A DNA stretch of 64,000 nt from Celoporthe dispersa (taxonomy: Eukaryota; Ascomycota; Sordariomycetes; Diaporthales; Cryphonectriaceae). Location of the stretch: the NCBI GenBank assembly GCA_016584495.1, contig WAID01000015.1, positions 1,364,501 through 1,428,500 of the forward strand, written 5' to 3'. Below are positions 23,675 through 36,429 of the stretch, one piece after another. Every line of letters starts with the position of its first letter. Within the stretch, counting starts at the first letter, position 1. Below the pieces are notes generated by a model. The model searched no databases, was not told the origin of the DNA, and saw only the letters and a list, made by a program, of their open reading frames with translations. A program made the position numbers and the translations under genes.

Positions 23675-25727
23675 ACCTGTTTTTTGTGGGGGGTGTCCGG
23701 AGGGGGGACACGTGTATGTAGTGCGGCTTTCAGAATCAAGAAATATCAAACAAGCTTCAACTGTTTATGATCACGGAGTTCATCGCTTGGCTGTTTGCTA
23801 CGATCCCAGCAGTGACTGATGTGGGCGACACTTGTTCGAAAAATTAAAAAAAAAAAAAAAAAAAAAAAAGTCTAGTGGATGTGCACTGCTTTCTCAAGAA
23901 TGTCCACGGGCGATGGCGGCGACTACCGAGTTTGTGGAAAGGGCCAGACGCCGGACTATTCACATGATGAGACCGTCTCGATGGTCATGGGCGGCTTGTC
24001 GGCACTGGTCTAGAGACAGGTCATTGCACGGCAAGCTCTCTTTTTTAGGCCCTGACAGCAAACGAGCCTGGAGGTCAGCCAGGTGGAGGACACGCAAGAT
24101 GGAAGGGTACCTAAAAAGGAGTGGGTGGGGGGGTGCCTGCAGAAACTGGGGCAGGAAGACATGGGTGAGACAAAGCGGGAAAGAGCCGGTGGTTTCTTTT
24201 TTGTTTATTATTATTTATGGATACGAAGAAGCCAGCCTCTGGACGAGTTCCATAATTGAATACGAGTGCGACGGTGATGGTTCGTAGCAGACGAGAAGGT
24301 TACGAGCAAGAGCAAAAACAACACAACCGAGACGAGTAGGTTCAACAATACATCGTTTGATCCGCCCCAGGCCTGCGCATAGTGCAACAGCTGGCTGTAG
24401 GCAGAGCTCCACCGGCTACCAGCCTCTTGCTGCAACAGTTTCCCGTTTCGGGCAAGAGTCGGCTTACACCACGTTGCCCTGCTGCAGACCGGCCCCTTGC
24501 CTTGCACTGATACCAGCGCCGGGGACCTTGTTGGGGCCAATTAGCCGCCAGCCTTGCCCTCAATCCTTGCCGCCTATCCTGGTTGCGGGCCATGCTAGAG
24601 CACCTCCCCCTCCCGCAGTACTTGTGTGCTACTACCATAGTAGTTAATTAGTATACTGCATGCTGAAATCTATGACATATATACCGTCTGCTTTGGGCTT
24701 GCGTGTTCTATGGCTTGAGACAGATTGCATGTGAGACCGGGTTGGCTTTCTCTTTTTTTCTTTCTCTTCTCCTTTCTTTATATCCCAGCGTCTCGAGCTG
24801 AACCGCGCAGGTGCACTCTTTGAAAGAAAGAGGGTGGGGGGCAAAGTGAGAAGCACGTACCGCAGCAGTACCTTGACGTAGCAGCAGGGCCAGCGCCAGC
24901 TTATCGAGGGGTACCACGACGCACGCCACATGCTACCACTGGCTCTGCCAACACCTCAACACCTTCTTACACCTCTCACCTCCCACTCCAGACCTGACCT
25001 AACCGACACAGCTGTAACTAAACCCACCGCGGCTGACCTCTTGACCTGGTTCTTTTTTTTAATTTTATTTTCTCATTCTCTTCTCTTCTTTTTTACAGCC
25101 GCTTGCGAGCCAGCCCTTCCACCCACACACGTCCCCACCCCCAACCCCTCCTCCTCCTCCTCCTCCTCCCGCTATCTTTCCACCTCAGACGGAGCTTTCC
25201 TCTTACTCCCATCCCACCACCACCTTAGCAGGCCCAGTCAGCCCCTCCTTTTGCAGCCGCAGAGGACTCTAGGATTGTGACCACGTCGTTGGTCGACGAT
25301 CATTGGTGCCGCCACCTCCCCAGCTGCCTGAAGGTTTCTCAACAACTTTGACTGCTACCCTTCTCCGTACCTAGGTACCTCTTCGCACGGGCGTGTCACC
25401 CACCTCCCCCCCTCCCCCCCAGAACCCGCCGACCACGTTACCTGTCACTCACTGCCTGCCACCTGGGCGAAAACTCACAGCTCTTGTCCCTCTGTCATGC
25501 CACTTGGTGCCCTGAGCAGCCTCACCTCTCCTTCTATCTCCGTCTCACCACCTCCCGGCCAGCAGAGAAAGAAGAAGCAAGCTGCAGCCTGCTCGTCACC
25601 AAGCCCCTGGACCCCGTCGCTCGCGGCCGTCCTGATCCATCCTCTTGTGTTCCCTCTCGTCTCTTTTGAGGACACCTCCAGCCTCCTCCACTGCATCCTG
25701 ACCGTCTCGCCCCTTGGCTACTTGACC
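23675..25727. other. Intergenic, 2 kb
   Basis: No gene accepted. Holds a poly-A run near 23847-23869, a CT-rich region (25040-25260) and the long CT-rich leader of the RING gene. A minus-strand frame near 24211-24540 has a hydrophobic stretch but no other coding signal. Confidence 0.5.
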
Positions 25728-26600
25728 ATGAAGCCTGTGCGGCTGGCCAAGTCCGCCGTCAGGACCTCCATCGTGCGGCACGACGACCATCCCGAGCGCC
25801 CCGCCGTCGACCCTACCTGCCCCATCTGTGCCGTCGATGTCGGGACCAGATCTCCGGAGGGCACCAAGGAGGGCTACGCGGTGACGCCCTGCGGGCACGT
25901 CTTCGGCAGCGTGTGTATCAAGAGGTACCTCGCCATCACCGACAAGCCCATGTGCCCTGTCTGCCGGGCCGACCTGTTCCACGCCTGCCTGCACCCGGTC
26001 CTGCCCTCGCCCTACGACCCCAAGAAATCCCGACTGAGCCGCGACGAGGCCGCCGCCAAGGCCTTTCCCGACGAGCCCCGACACACCGACTGCAGCTTCT
26101 GCCGGCACCGCAAGATCAAGCACGCGAGGCGCATGCGCAGGCAGGAGGTCCTCGAGGCCGCGGCGAGGAAGGGCGACCGTGGCGGTGGGTCGGGATCATC
26201 CGAAGGTGGGGACAGCGACGACAGCGAGAACCCGGGCGGGAGCCCCGGCAGTAGCGCGGCCAGGGGCATGAGGTTGGCACTACAAATCCTCCATATCACG
26301 GCTGCTCTGGCGAGGCTGACGCTGGACGCTGCTCGTATTAGGAAGATCAAGGTGCCTCCCGAGGACCAAGAGGACAGCGAGAGCGGCGGCGAGCTGTACG
26401 ACGAGGACGGAGAGCTCGACGCCGGCGGCATGGTCGTGCCCAGCTCCCCGCGGCTGTCGACGAACCGCAGCAGCATGCTCCCCGTCCCTGGGCCCTACGG
26501 CCACTGGGACCTCGCGAACAAGGGTCCGGACTGGAAATTCCTGGGCTGGTACGATCAGCAGGAGCCCAAGATGAAGACAAGAGCTGAGCACTTCTCATGA
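25728..26600 (+). CDS. RING-type zinc-finger protein (possible E3 ubiquitin ligase)
   Basis: About 290 residues from the ATG at 25728, which has an ACCATGA context. An in-frame ATG at 25497 adds 77 leader-like residues and is less likely. A RING-like finger spans residues about 31-78: CPIC (first pair), VTPCGHVFGSVCIKRYL, then CPVCRADLF. The usual fifth ligand (Cys or His two residues after His) is a glycine in HVFG, a variant I associate with many fungal RING proteins. A second Cys/His cluster follows (HTDCSFCRHRKIKHARRMRR). The C-terminal half is acidic and Ser/Gly-rich, with a short conserved-looking end (GPYGHWDLANKGPDWKFLGW). Ubiquitin-ligase activity is inferred from the finger alone. 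Confidence 0.75.
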   Translation: MKPVRLAKSAVRTSIVRHDDHPERPAVDPTCPICAVDVGTRSPEGTKEGYAVTPCGHVFGSVCIKRYLAITDKPMCPVCRADLFHACLHPVLPSPYDPKKSRLSRDEAAAKAFPDEPRHTDCSFCRHRKIKHARRMRRQEVLEAAARKGDRGGGSGSSEGGDSDDSENPGGSPGSSAARGMRLALQILHITAALARLTLDAARIRKIKVPPEDQEDSESGGELYDEDGELDAGGMVVPSSPRLSTNRSSMLPVPGPYGHWDLANKGPDWKFLGWYDQQEPKMKTRAEHFS

Positions 26601-28143
26601 CGTCTGATGTCAATGCTGCTACGAAGGAGGGTAGGGAGGATAAGGAGGTCGTCGTGGCTGAGACAGCGACGTACTCGGCACCGCCCGGCACCGCCCGGAT
26701 GGCCTGAATGACGGCACTGGGATGAGGGGGCGTGCCGCTCGTCGTGCCACATCTTGCGAGGTAAGATTGACCAGATGCGCAGGAATCGACTGAATCGGTG
26801 GGTGGACATGGAAATGGGCACGAGGCAGGAGGCGGGAGCATAAGTATTCTCACCAGGGTTTATGGGAGCCTTGGAGCAATGCGGCGTAATTTTCTCTCTT
26901 TTTTCTTTCTTTTCTTTTTTTTTCTTCAATCTCTCTCTCACCCACTTTCTCTCGCCTCACTCACTACCACACTGCTCCCTTTTGGGCAGCTGGTCACGGT
27001 CCACCATGGACCGGAAGTTCCGTCGTCGTCGGGCACCTGATATTTGCTTCAGATTCCAGCCGCTGCTGGGTTGGTGGGAGGAGGGCAAGGCTGGCCGAGT
27101 CGTGGAGAACAAGTCCAGCGGAGGGACAGGTAGTATGTCAACTAGGCAGGTTGCATCAACAACAACATGCATTGTCCGCTTCTCAAATCAACTTCCAGCT
27201 TAGTACCTATGGCCCGTGCACCGCATTGACATGGCTTGGAAAGCCTCAGAGGCAAGCCTCTTATCGCCTACCTCGAGATTGGTGTTGCTCTCCCTTTCCT
27301 ACGCCAACGTTCCAGACTACTACTCCCACAGACAAGTATGTGCCCGCCCCCCTTGCGAAGCTGCTCTCGCCCACCGGAGCACCCATCCGACGTACAAAAG
27401 GAAAGAAAGAAAAGGGATCAGACGCGTTCTCGCTCTCAGGTCATTGTGGACATGCCACTTGTCATTTGACGAACAAGGACACTCTATTCTTCCCGGATTT
27501 AATTATGTATATAAATTTGGGCGTCGATACTATTTTATACGCCTCCTGATGGTTGAAGTGTTACTGTTCGCCCCGACATTTTTTAATTCTGTCCAATACT
27601 GAATCCCTGATTGTGTGTAGTGAGTATAATAAGCGATAGAGAATGGCCCGTCGTGCAAGATCTATTTGAAAAGGTATACGAGTTGTCTCGCGTGTATGAG
27701 ACATCTGCATAAGCAACTGCTGCTCCCTCTTACATACTTCTGCTTCTTCTCCTCCTCCCCAGTGTTAGTGTAGGGAATCCGCAGTAGGTGGGGTAGTGCC
27801 CTGAAACAAAGAAACGGGTCCACTGGAGACCCCGCCTAGCGCAACTTGACAGCACCCACCCGATCGTCGTGATCCCTGTGCGGATGACGGCGTGCCCCGC
27901 CATCCCGCTCGTCCATCTTTCCCTATCGCGACCTGAACCCAATAAATCTCAACGCTGTGCCACGGGACGCGTCGACCTACTCTTGGACGACGCGCCTATC
28001 AACTACCCACCACGAGGCGCACAGCTTTCCTAAAACTCCCTCAAGGAGGGCGTCCTCGGCTCTCTCTCAGCCAGCAGCAGCCGGCCCCATTCTCTCATCC
28101 CCTCCCCCCCTTTTTTCTTTCTTGTTCCTCTCTCCTGCCCGCC
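26601..28143. other. Intergenic / HUS1 upstream, 1.5 kb
   Basis: No conserved gene seen. The distal part carries CT-rich runs (26900-26960). Near HUS1 there is an MluI-box ACGCGT (27967-27972) and a second partial copy (ACGCGC) about 20 bp further on. Confidence 0.5.
27967..27972. promoter_or_regulatory. MCB (MluI cell-cycle box) ACGCGT
   Basis: Exact ACGCGT about 172 bp upstream of HUS1, followed by ACGCGC. MBF binds this core before G1/S and DNA-damage genes; regulation of HUS1 by it is inference from position. Confidence 0.4.
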
Positions 28144-29407
28144 ATGAGGTTCAAGACGGAGCTGAAGAACATCCGCACCTTCAACAAGCTGATAGCGGCC
28201 CTCAACTCCCTCGAGAAGATCGCCTGGGTCCGTCTCGACGATGAGACGGCCCGTTTCACGGTGATCCCGGAGACGGGGTCACAGGTCTGGGCGTGAGAGC
28301 TCCTCTCCTCTTGCAGGTGCGGGACGGCGGGGAAGTACCAGCTGGTCACTGATACATTGGGCACCACACGATACAGTTCCCTCTCCATGGACTTCATCTT
28401 CACCGACTACCACATCCAGTCCGCCGAGCCCTCCAACACCATCAACCTCGAGCTGCCCCTCAACCCGCTCCAGCGCGCCCTCAAGTCCGCCATCAACAGC
28501 GACCACGCCACCCTGCGCCTGACCAAGAAGGACGGCATCCCCGTGCTCTCCATGACCATCCACACCACTCCCGACCAGCGCCCCAACGAGCCACGGTCCG
28601 GCATCCCCTTCCACAACCACCGCACGACCGCCCAGCGCTCTCACGGCGGCGGCGAGGGCGGCGGCGACGACGAAGACGACGACGAGGGCGCCGACCCCTT
28701 TGGCGACGTCGACATGGAGGCCCTGGAGCTGACCATGAAGCGCGAGCGCGAGAAGGTCATCACCCAGGACATCCCCGTGCGCGTCCTGCACCCGGACACG
28801 GTCGAGACCATCATGCAGCCCAAGGTCCGCGAGCCCGAGGTGCACATCCAGCTGCCGCCGCTCATGCAGCTCAAGGCCATCTCCGACAGGTTCACCAGGC
28901 TGGCCACCACCAGCACTACAGGCACAGGCACAGGTACAGGCGGCGGCGGCGGTGCCGGCAGCCCCAAGCTGGAGCTCAGCGCCAACATGCACGGCGGCCT
29001 GCGCCTGCGCATCGCGACCGAGGCGCTCAATATCGAGAGCGTCTGGCGGAAGCTCGACAACCCCCAGCTGGACCCCGCCCAGCTGACGGTGCCGATCGAG
29101 CAGCACCCCTCGACGGCCTTCCGACAGGCCGGCCCGGACAAGTGGGCCACCGTCCGGGTCGACGGCAAGGACTGGAGCAGGGTGCTGAGCGTGGGCCGGC
29201 TGGAGGGCAGGGTCATTGCCTGTTTTGCCGACGACCATGCGCTGATCCTGTATGCGTACGTCCCGCAGTTTGACGATGCGACTGCGGACGACGCGGTCAT
29301 CACCGTAAGCCTGCCGGCGGGCCGCGATGAGTTGATGCCTTCTTGTCTGTGCCCCTGCTGACTTTTTCTTCTTTTGACAGTATTATGTCTCGTCTTATAG
29401 CGCTTGA
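28144..29407 (+). CDS. HUS1: DNA-damage checkpoint clamp subunit Hus1
   Basis: Subunit of the PCNA-like 9-1-1 (Rad9-Rad1-Hus1) clamp loaded at damaged DNA to activate the checkpoint kinase. Three exons: 28144-28292, 28377-29304 and 29381-29407, 367 residues. Intron 1 (84 nt) joins ETGSQVWA to [16 protein letters not shown]; the last exon codes YYVSSYSA. Family marks: the N-terminal [87 protein letters not shown], and C-terminal [18 protein letters not shown]. Acidic and Gly/Thr-rich insertions ([29 protein letters not shown]) are loop expansions absent from shorter homologues. No frame breaks. Confidence 0.9.
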
Positions 29408-30161
29408 GCCTTACAGAACCTAATGTTTTGGGTTCCCTTGGAAGGGATAATGAGTCCTGGTCGGCTTTCACAGGGGTGGTATTAACAACGTGCATGATGG
29501 GAAGAAGCGCCGACTGAACTTTTTTTCTTCTTCTTCTTCTTCTTCAGACAGCCTTGGTGAGATGGGATGATGATATGGTTGATACCAGGCGTTCTATGGC
29601 TACGGGCACGCGATTGAAGCGGATACAGTGCATGTCGTTAATTCATTGCTTGAGGGGTTCAAAAGCATAAAAGTATATTTAGATCTCATCCTTACAAACG
29701 ATTGTCAGAGACTGGAGATTCTCTTCATCCCCCACTCTGCTCGCATGCACCTTTGCGGTACGATACCCTGCTGCATAATAGCCAGGCCTCATCTTTTCAT
29801 GGCTGCGAACAGAGAGCTTATTTGGATCTTGCAAACGGGCATTTGTCAAGACAGATCATCGGTTTGGACAGAGGACGGTTTTATCAAGAACATCATGAGG
29901 TGGTCAAGTGTTGGCAAGGAAAGTATAAATCATAGCAGCAATGGTGAGGCGTGAGATGTGAGAGACCAAAAGCCCCGCCCGTAATGTCTATCCATACAAC
30001 ATCCGACACAGTTCTATTACATGACCGACCCCTTTTGTGGTTGGTTCCCATCATTTCCGTCTTTAGCACCTATCAATCAATCCGTCAAGTCATTGCTGAA
30101 ACATGCTCCTCAAGAGAGAGGGAGAGAGGAGCTCCTGGCCTGGCCTGCCCGGTCCCATGTG

Positions 30162-30216
<55 letters not shown>

Positions 30217-30359
30217 CCATGTCTCATGCATTGCCATTGCGCTTTTCAGGAAAGCCCTCGTCAGGAAAGCACGCTGACACCAGTTCACTCCTCGTCGACC
30301 CCTCCTCTTCCCGGGTCGTTCCCGGACGATCTCGCCCCATGCCGGCGCAGGGCGCTCCC
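29408..30359. other. Convergent spacer, 0.95 kb
   Basis: Between HUS1 and SEC16 3' ends. A CTT-rich tract (29521-29547) and a TA/TG microsatellite (30162-30213) are present; no gene. Confidence 0.6.
30162..30213. repeat. (TA)n(TG)n compound microsatellite
   Basis: About ten TA units followed by about sixteen TG units. Alternating purine-pyrimidine DNA of this kind can adopt Z-form. Confidence 0.95.
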
Positions 30360-33300
30360 CTACTTGGCCATGACGTCGACATATCTGCCGCCGCCCTTCT
30401 TCTTGCCCCTGGCACCCTTGCGCGGCGCCGCCGCCCCGAGCAGGTCGTCGATGCTGCTCGCATTGCTCATGCTCGTAGCAGGGCGGCTGGGGGGGCTGAC
30501 GGCGGACCACCGTTGCTGGCTGTCGATACAGAGCGCATCATAGGCGGCGTCGCGGAACTAGCTGGGCCGGGCAGGGGTGGCGTGCTGGCACCCTCTGATG
30601 GTGTAGGCGTGGTTCCGGTACGTGCTGGCGGGGCCGACGCCGCGGGTCCGGGCAATGAGGGTCTCGGCGTCGCGCGCGGGGGCGGAGGCGTCGATGTCCT
30701 TGGCCCGCTGTCTTCTGCGCCCGCGGCTTTGTTCACCCACCGCTTCTGGTCGGGATCGTATACGAAGCTGGACTTCTCGCCCAGCTTGGCGCGAATCGGC
30801 TTGTTGGGCGAGTTCTCAAGCGAGTCCTTCTTGGCACCACCGCCGCCGCCGCCGCCGCCGCCGAACCAGCCACCGAAGCCCCAGCCCTTCTTGGTTTTGG
30901 CTGCCTTCTCCTCCTCTGCCCGTTTCGCTACATACCTGTCAGTATGGACCAGATGATTACCGGGAAATGGGTGGACACTTTGACTTACCGTCCTCCTCAG
31001 CGGCCCTGCGGAATAGCTCCTCGTTCTCCCTGTCCTTCTCTGACTTGGATTTCTCGGCCGGCTTGGGGGCCATAGACGGGTAATCGTCGTCGTCGTCGTC
31101 CATGAAGCTCTTCTTTTTGGGCTTGGGCTCATCGTCGCCTTCGCTGTTGTCGGCGTTCGTCTCGAGCGCAGGTTCGTAGGATGGGGGCTCATAGCCGTAT
31201 GGCTGGAAGGAGGGTGGCTCGAAGCCACCTGAGGATGCTGGCTCCTCAACCGACTGAATCGGCTGGTCTTGCACGGCGTTCAGCATTGGTGACTCGTAGC
31301 CGTAGCCGTGCCCGTTGCTGGCGGTAGGCTCAGGCGCGATGGGAGCATAAGGGGAGCCGCTCCTGGGAGCGAGCGACGGCGATTGTTGTGACAAGGGGGC
31401 GTAGGGAGAGAACCCTGGGGTCCTCAGGCCAGGTTCGGCAGGAATGGGAGCCGAATTTGTTGAGCCTGTAGCCGGGGGGAGCAGCAGGCTGGTTGGGAGA
31501 TTGGATAGCCAGTCCCATCGGCGGCTCAGGATAGCCATGAGTGGGAGTAGCCACGCTGTTGTTGGGCATGTAATTGCCCGTAGGACCCGGATGTATGTCG
31601 GAAGAGGGACGCCGAGGCTCGTAAGGGCTTCGGTTGTATTCTCCAGAGGTGCGTTCCATAGATGAGCGTCCAGACGGAGTGTAGGCTGAGTGCGGGTCGT
31701 ATGGAGCTGGGGCGGCAGAAGCTGCGGCAGGTGCATACCGCGACGCGGTCCTCGTCAGGACGGGAGAGGCGGTTGGCGCCAGGGAGGATCCAAAGCCGTT
31801 CGGGGGGGAGCTGAACATCTCCATGCCCGTAGCATTAGATACAGACGGGGGCCGGCTGACAGTGGGAGTGCCGCCCTGGATCTGCGCAAAAGGCCCTGAC
31901 TCCTCGCCAAACTTTGGAGACCCTTGCCCGCTTGCATCTGCATCGTCGCCGGCCACGAATTTGTTAAATCGGTTCCACATGGAATCTGAGACTTTGCCCA
32001 TGGTCGGTTTGGAGATCCATGAGCCGGAGGCTTCCTTGTTGGGAGCTTGGAGCATTCTCTGGCGCAAGTCCTCGACCGTCGATTCCAGGAGCAAATGGTG
32101 GTACGGCGACCGCTTCGTCTGCGCGCTCATGTCTTTCAGAATTATGTCACAGTACTGAAGCGCCTTGTCTCGGAAGCCGTGCTCGGCCAGCGTGATGGCG
32201 TGCTGGAGCTTGTAGACTGCAATGTGAGGGACACCGTATGCGACTGATGGGATCCCAGTCAGACTGAGGCCGTACTCGTAGACTTCGCTGAGTAGCAGGG
32301 CCTCTGTCTCCTTGGAAAACTGCTGTGACTGTGTCTTGTGGTCTGCGCCAACAAGAACAAACTGGGCCCTTGGGTCATCAAGCCCGCCGAACACGGTAGC
32401 GGACCGGGCAAAGATGAAGCAGATATGAGCGGCCTCTGCCCTTCCATACCCCGAGAGCAGGTTACCGAGGGAGCTCAAGGCCTGCTCATCACCCGTGCTC
32501 CTGTTGCTGAGGATGAGGGTCGCAGTCTCGCGCCACTTCTCCAGGCCATCTAACCCGCTGGCACTTGCTGGTCCTGCGGAGGACGCGACCAACTGCACAC
32601 CCGCGCGGGCATGTACAGGAACGAGCTCGTCAACACTTTCGTCGTGGTTGCCAGAGAGAACGGAGTAGAGCGCTGCAAGCGACTCGTTGTTGTGTCCCGG
32701 GAAGTTGACCTCCTTCTTGATGAACTCTTGTGAGACTTTTGTGGTAGAGGTCGGGCGACACGGTGTTGGCAATCAGCAGAGCATGGCCCCAGAGCCGCTT
32801 GTCAGCGGCATCCCAGACTGCTTTCTCCCGGTCTCCAGAGAGAAGAGACTTCTTGAGCCGTTGAATCGTGCCCGAGTCCACGGCGTCTGATTGCATCTGT
32901 GTGGAGGACAGGCCGTTCGCGAAACCGTACGTCGGACCATTCGCGTCAGGTAGAGGTGCGACGTCGTCTTGATCTGCCGGCGCGAGCGAAAGGACATCGC
33001 GAACAGCCTTGTCTACAGTCGGGTTGCCTTCAAGCAGGCCATCATTCTCGATCATCACCCTCAGGATCTTCCAGAGGAGTACGCGTTCGACCGCTCGCTT
33101 GTCCTCGTGTGACACCTGAGTCTGGAACGCAAGGTTCGGGAGGCCTCTCTCGAGCTCTTCAATGCCGACGGTGAGCCAGCTAACGGTCTCCTTCTTCTTG
33201 GACTTGCCCCTCAGCGGACCAGGGAATTTGGCAAGGCGTTCCTCCAGCGGCTGGACCTCCCTAATGGTCTTCACCTTGACCTCGCCAGGGCTCCGGACGA

Positions 33301-36300
33301 CCATCGGGCCAGCCTGGTTCATTCCATATCTCGGGACATCAACCGGGAAAGATGTCACAAGGGTCCCGCCAACACCCCAGCTTATCAAAGGGACGCCTTT
33401 CCACCTTTGTAGTGGATCATGTTCACGTCCATCGGTGGGCGGGATAAGATTCAGCTTTTGTGACATGCCTCTTGGCCGCGTAGGGGCCACAGAAGACAAA
33501 AGCACTTGCGATAGAGGGTGGCGTAGGGCCTTGGGCTGATGAAGGGCGCGGGCTGATCTCTGAAGCCTTGATAGGGGATCTGAGACCATACATGGCGCCC
33601 GGTGACCCGGTCTGAGACCTAGGAGGAGGAACAATGTCATGCGTCATGGGCGCGGGTCCATATGATATCTTCCTCTTGGGAGGAGACATCGCGTTGCCGT
33701 TGGAGGTGTCAGATGCAGGTGTGACGTTCTGCCGTGCTTTGGGTGGAAGATGCGAGGCGGCGGGAGGTGGAGGAACTCTGTTGGGTGTTTGAGCCGACGT
33801 GTCTTCCTCCTCGACTTCACGTGTCGGCGGGAGGGATGGCACCCTATTCAGCCTAGGCTCGTACAAAGACGAAGTGCTTCGGCTTTGCTGGAGAGGAGGC
33901 ACTCCCTGTAGTGTCTCCGTGGGTCTCGCCTCAAAGTGTGCTAAAGGGCTGGACGTTCGGGGTAGATGAGGCAGAACAGAGGGGGGTGTTGCCGCAACAC
34001 TTGGGCCATAGCTCGCAGCTCGTTGCGTGGGGGGAGCAGGCGAGTATCGGCTGGGCGATGGGGCCGCACCATTTGGAATGATCCCTTGCGAGGATGCTGG
34101 CGAGTATCTCTGTGCAGGTGGCGGCAGCACGGATGGTGCTGAACTCGCAGCAGTGGGGGAAATTTGCGTAGGGGTTCGTCGGCGCTGGCGGTACCAGCCT
34201 CGAGATGTCTGATGTGACAGAAGAACCGCTCAAGGTTGGGTCTTGGGGCGGTGTAGGCATTGACGTTGGAGGAGGAGGGTGTGCATTCTGAGGAGGCCCA
34301 CCGAAGCTGGCCTGTGATGGCGAGGGCAGACTCGAGTTACTTGTCCGCGATGCTGGCCGTGTCTTCTTGGAAGACGGCAGTTCTTCGAAGAAGCTGGCCT
34401 TAGAATGGAGCTGCGGGGGAGGCTTTGGTAGTGACGGGGACTGGCCAGAATGGTTTGAGGCCGGAGGTGACACGCTCGAACCGGAGGCCTGTATCTGTGG
34501 AGGACCTGTTAGTGGAGGAGCAGCTTGGCCAGAAATGCCGACGCTCGCGCTTCTCGGGGGCGCAGGCGGCCCTGGTGGTGGTGGTGCGGTTGCGCCTCCA
34601 CGAGGAAGATGCTGATAACTAGCACGCTTCTTGGGCTTGACAACCTCCATGGGCAGATCATATGGTGAAGAGTAGCCACCCTTGGATTTGTCTGCAAAGC
34701 TCTGCGTCTTGCTTGCCGTTGGCCTTGGCGCAGGTACAGGTGCACCGTACGGCGAAGCCATAGGATGTGTAGGGGTATGGACGGCATATGGACTCGCCGC
34801 GGCCGGAGTAATCGGACCCAGGTTTTGGGTTGGTGGTATGATGGCGGCTGCACTTGGGAAATATGAATTGGATGGCTGAGCTGCTGCTGGTTGCGTCGTA
34901 ATTGACGGGAGATATCGGTTGCTGGTCGCAGCAGCTTGCGGCGCAGGAGTTGCGTTAACACTCGTGGCCGGCTGACTGGACTGGGAGGCTGGCTCTTCGA
35001 TGTCATCGAGGAATCCTTCGTCATCGTCATCAAAGAATGCAGACGGGTCAAAGCCTTTGCTCTCCTTGCTCTCTGCGCCCGGTTCATCCTCGAGGAGAAA
35101 CTCGTCGTCGTCGTCCTCCGCGAATGCTTCTGACCATTTCGCAGCAAGATCCTCGCCTTGCGGCACCTGTTCATCCTGCGGTGCTGTGGGTGCCGCAACG
35201 GTCGTGTCTTCTGCTTGGGGCTGGGCCTTCTGTTCAGCAGCCCGGTCTTCGCCAGGCACCTCATCCTCTTCTTCCTCTAGCGGGCTCTCAAGTGCACCCC
35301 CGAGTCCGGCCGTGTTCTGAGTCCCCAGACCATTCATGACCTGCATCGTTGACTTGCGCTCAAGCTGGCTGGGCACAACAGCTTGTTCAGCACTTTCATC
35401 CTTTCCGCCGATCTGAGTAAAGAAGTCATCCCCTCCATCCTCCGCGGTATCCTCCGCGAATGGGTCATGGGCCTTGTGATCGCTCTGCTCGCCAGCACGA
35501 CCAACTCCATCATGGCCGATAAGAGGCACACCCTCGTCGTATCGAGCGTCTGAGGCTTCTTCCTCCGGGTTCTGCAAGTCGCCGCCAACCTGCGCGGGAA
35601 ATTCAGCCTCCCCATCGCCGCTGCCCCAGAAGTCGTCCTGCTGGAAGGCCTTGGCCGCTTGCGGTGCTGAGCTATCCTCAAAGTCAAGTGCATCAGACTG
35701 GTGCTCTATCTCATGTACAATGTCCTCGGCCTGGATTGTCGGCAGTGGCTCAACAGGTTCGCGCTCTTTGTGTTCCAATTGTGGCACCACGGGAAAAGAG
35801 TTGGTTCTGTCGTTCGGTGGCATGAACCTGAAGGGGTCTTGGTCGGTCGGACGTGGGCTCCATGCGTCCTCATCATCATCCAATTCGGGCTGGTGCGACA
35901 CCGTTCGCGCAAAGGAATCGCTGCTGACATGCTTGGGTCCCGTCGGGGCTTGCGCCTCCTCCGCGGTATACTCGTGTAGCTGTTCTTGAGGATCCTCCGA
36001 CTGCGCAACATCCGGAACTGGAGCGCCACCAGCGGCTTCAACGGGGACCTCCTCTTCCTGATGCGCCACCTGCGCCGGCTCCTGGACGGCCTCGTGGTCA
36101 GCAGCAGGTATAGCATCGGCTTCGGCTTCTTGGGCCTGTTGCTCCGGCTCTCGCGGCTGCTCCTTGCTCTCCTGTTCTGGCTTCCATGGACTGCCTGCCT
36201 CGTAGTCCGGAAACCACTCGTCCACGCCCGAGCTCTGGGTTTCCGAGGTGTCGATCGGTTTCAGAGAAGTCGCGCCTTCAGGCTGGACGGGAAAGGTTGG

Positions 36301-36429
36301 TTCAACAGCATTCGGCAGTGGGCTGGTTGGTTCGGCAGCGTCTATCGGTTCGTGATTAACCGCGATGTCTGCATCTGTGTGTGGTCTCAAGGCAGGATGC
36401 CACGATGCTGTTGGCGCATCTGACGACAT
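30360..36429 (-). CDS. SEC16: COPII coat assembly protein Sec16 (five apparent frameshifts)
   Basis: Scaffold of ER exit sites that organises COPII budding. The acidic N-terminal half runs from [20 protein letters not shown] Pro/Ser/Tyr-rich region follows. The conserved central domain is [20 protein letters not shown] through [38 protein letters not shown] and [20 protein letters not shown]. The C-terminal conserved block is [31 protein letters not shown], ending [11 protein letters not shown]. One intron (30928-30988) joins RRAAEED to AKRAEEEK. Five one-base breaks separate continuous homology: extra C near 34155-34159, extra base near 33498-33501, extra base near 32737-32740, extra base near 31475-31480, missing base near 30489-30495. 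All are in homopolymers of 4-7. About 2,000 residues, normal for filamentous fungi. Confidence 0.9.

Noticed and set aside
24211..24540. Minus-strand frame with a hydrophobic stretch
   Set aside because: No conserved residues, splice sites or start context; the helix alone is not enough.
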